NCBI RefSeq assembly: GCF_001730305.1
Contig: NZ_MIJY01000023.1
Span: forward strand, 62,001-126,000
Origin: Enterococcus termitis
GTDB taxonomy: Bacteria; Bacillota; Bacilli; Lactobacillales; Enterococcaceae
Direction: 5' to 3'
DNA length: 64,000 bases
Shown piece by piece: positions 62,345 through 64,000 of this stretch. Position 1 is the first letter of the stretch. Every line of letters begins with the position of its first letter. The position numbers were made by a program, and so were the translations under genes. The notes beneath the pieces were generated by a model, which saw only the letters and a list, made by a program, of their open reading frames with translations, did not search any database and was not told where the DNA came from.

Positions 62345-64000
62345 TTATTGTGCAACTGGTTTTTTCACGATACCTAAAATGATAGCTGAAACAATTGCAC
62401 CAATAGCGATAAATAGTAAGTATAAAATTGGGTGGCTTAATAATAAGGCAACAAAGACGCCACCGTGAGGCGCTAAAAGACGAATACCAAATCCACCAAC
62501 CAAGCCGCCAGCTAATGCTGAACCAACAACGAAGCTTGGAATCACGCGTAATGGATCAGCTGCAGCAAATGGAATAGCACCTTCTGTTACAAAAGATAAA
62601 CCCATTACTAAGTTAGTTAAACCAGCATCTTTTTGGTCTTGTGTAAACTTATTTTTAAAGATCAATGTTGCAATAAAGATTGCTAGAGGGGGAACCATTC
62701 CGCCAGCCATAACAGAAGCCATGATAATACTTCCACCTTCTGTTACCGTCGCTGCGATTGAAGCTGTACCAAATACGTAAGCTGCTTTATTGATTGGTCC
62801 ACCAAGGTCGATTGCCATCATTCCACCAAGTAAAACACCTAAAAGAGCGGCATTTGTACCATCAAGTCCTAATAAGAAATCGTTTAAGCCATCATTGATG
62901 ATTTTCATCGGAATATTGATCAACAGCATTAGACCACCAGTAATCAGTAAACCGAAAACTGGATAGAAGAGGATCGTTTTAATTCCATCTAAAGACTTAG
63001 GTAACCCTTTAAAGATTTTTTTCAAGAAAATGATCACGTATCCAGCCAAGAAACCACCGATCAATGCACCTAAAAATCCTGCACCGCCAGCATTTGCCAA
63101 AGCACCAGCTGTAAAACCAGCAACTAAACCAGGACGATCAGCAATACTAGAAGCGATAAAACCAGCTAAAACAGGTAGCATGAAGCCGAACGCTGCACCA
63201 CCGATCTGGTTAAACCAAGAAGCAACTTCATTATATGATCCTAAGCTACTTAATTGATCTTGAGGAACGCCAATAAATTGATCGATCATAAATGAAAGAG
63301 CAATAGCAATCCCACCACCGATAACGAAAGGCAGCATATGAGAAACGCCATTCATCAAGTCTTTGTAAATTCTAGAACCTACGGAACCATCTGCGGAGCT
63401 ATCTTCTTCTTTTGTATCTGAGCCAGTACTATGAAAAATTGGTGCTGTCCCACTGGTTGCAAGTGTAATCAATTCTTCTGTTTTACGAATGCCATCACTT
63501 ACAGGACGATTAACTAGTTCTTTCCCATCAAATCGATCCATTTCAACCTTTTTATCTGCTGCTACAATAACGCCATCCGCTCGAGCAATATCTTCAGCCG
63601 TTAAACGATTTTTGATTCCTTCAGAACCATTTGTTTCGACTTTGATTTCAACACCCATTTGTTTCGCTTTTTGCTTTAATGCATCTTCGGCCATGTAAGT
63701 ATGCGCAATTCCTGTTGGACAAGCAGTTACAGCGACGACAAATTTACGATTTGTGTCCACTGTTTCTTTTGCAGATTCTTCCAGGTGCTCTTGTTTTTCT
63801 TCTGCTTCTTTTGCTTCTTCAGCAGATTGGAAAAGATTTTGAACCTCTTCTGGTGTTGTTGTTTCTTTTAATTTGGCTACAAAAGTAGGATCAACAAGCA
63901 GGCGAGAAAGTGCTGCTAATGCTTGTAAATGTGTATCATTGGCACCTTCTGGAGCTGCGATCATAAAGAATAGGTAAGTAGGTTGTCCATCAAGTGCTTC
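62345..64000 (-). CDS. fructose-type PTS permease EIIABC (5' end outside the window)
   Basis: The frame is open to the window edge, giving at least 551 residues. Visible are the C-terminal end of an EIIA domain (FFMIAAPEGANDTHLQALAA), a Glu-rich linker, the EIIB domain with the phosphocysteine motif VTACPTGIAHTYMAEDALK, a second linker, and an EIIC domain of about nine membrane segments (VSHMLPFVIGGGIAIALSFM, then DLGGPINKAAYVFG). It imports and phosphorylates fructose or a related sugar using HPr phosphate. The EIIA active His is beyond the edge. An internal ATG at 63964 is not the real start. Confidence 0.93.
   Translation of the reverse strand, partial: EALDGQPTYLFFMIAAPEGANDTHLQALAALSRLLVDPTFVAKLKETTTPEEVQNLFQSAEEAKEAEEKQEHLEESAKETVDTNRKFVVAVTACPTGIAHTYMAEDALKQKAKQMGVEIKVETNGSEGIKNRLTAEDIARADGVIVAADKKVEMDRFDGKELVNRPVSDGIRKTEELITLATSGTAPIFHSTGSDTKEEDSSADGSVGSRIYKDLMNGVSHMLPFVIGGGIAIALSFMIDQFIGVPQDQLSSLGSYNEVASWFNQIGGAAFGFMLPVLAGFIASSIADRPGLVAGFTAGALANAGGAGFLGALIGGFLAGYVIIFLKKIFKGLPKSLDGIKTILFYPVFGLLITGGLMLLINIPMKIINDGLNDFLLGLDGTNAALLGVLLGGMMAIDLGGPINKAAYVFGTASIAATVTEGGSIIMASVMAGGMVPPLAIFIATLIFKNKFTQDQKDAGLTNLVMGLSFVTEGAIPFAAADPLRVIPSFVVGSALAGGLVGGFGIRLLAPHGGVFVALLLSHPILYLLFIAIGAIVSAIILGIVKKPVAQ

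Overview
The window is chromosomal DNA of a low-GC Gram-positive bacterium, almost certainly an Enterococcus from the broad E. faecalis neighbourhood. I judge this from the AT-rich sequence with strong AGGAGG ribosome sites, a ptsH-ptsI pair, clpE behind a CtsR operator, tig, prfC, an Mga-type regulator, a DUF1827 gene next to clpE, a Met T-box leader and a 'holin-like' type I toxin. I cannot fix the species. No rRNA, tRNA, insertion sequence or CRISPR array was seen.

Layout. Positions 1-21300 are mostly core genes: a DUF402 phosphatase, an acetyltransferase, an alpha/beta hydrolase, an AI-2E family permease, a CNNM/CorC transporter, an Mga-like regulator, prfC, clpE, a large secreted M6-type metalloprotease carrying BspA-like (DUF285) repeats, ptsHI and a WYL regulator with a ClbS/DfsB-like protein. 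Positions 21400-39000, between ptsI and tig, form a mosaic accessory stretch. It holds an AbrB-Doc toxin-antitoxin pair, a T-box-controlled methionine synthase-like gene, a DUF1002 protein, a very AT-rich block with a GIY-YIG/DUF2075 helicase-like protein plus a MazG-type pyrophosphohydrolase and two unrecognised genes, a 1.4-kb zone of structured RNAs ending in a type I toxin-antitoxin locus, several small proteins, and an amidase with an ABC substrate-binding protein and permease.

Positions 41500-61200 hold a ureide (allantoin) catabolic cluster. Allantoin enters through an NCS1 permease or two MFS carriers. AllB opens the ring, AllC converts allantoate to ureidoglycine, AllE gives ureidoglycolate (PucG can instead transaminate ureidoglycine), and two AllD paralogues oxidise ureidoglycolate to oxalurate. 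AllF/AllG are predicted to release carbamoyl phosphate, from which a dedicated carbamate kinase makes ATP. A PucR-type regulator is encoded divergently in the middle. Putative cre sites and a recurring TTTGTGCAA motif mark the promoters. A separate AllH (DUF2877) gene is not visible. The right end has an SDR oxidoreductase and a fructose-type PTS gene that runs off the window.

The most interesting unexplained material is (i) a duplicated three-hairpin RNA element at about 31045 and 31405 whose stems covary while the loops are conserved, next to the type I toxin locus, and (ii) the four-gene AT-rich island at 26447-30279, which looks like a possible defence module. All functional statements come from reading motifs by eye. 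No database search was possible.
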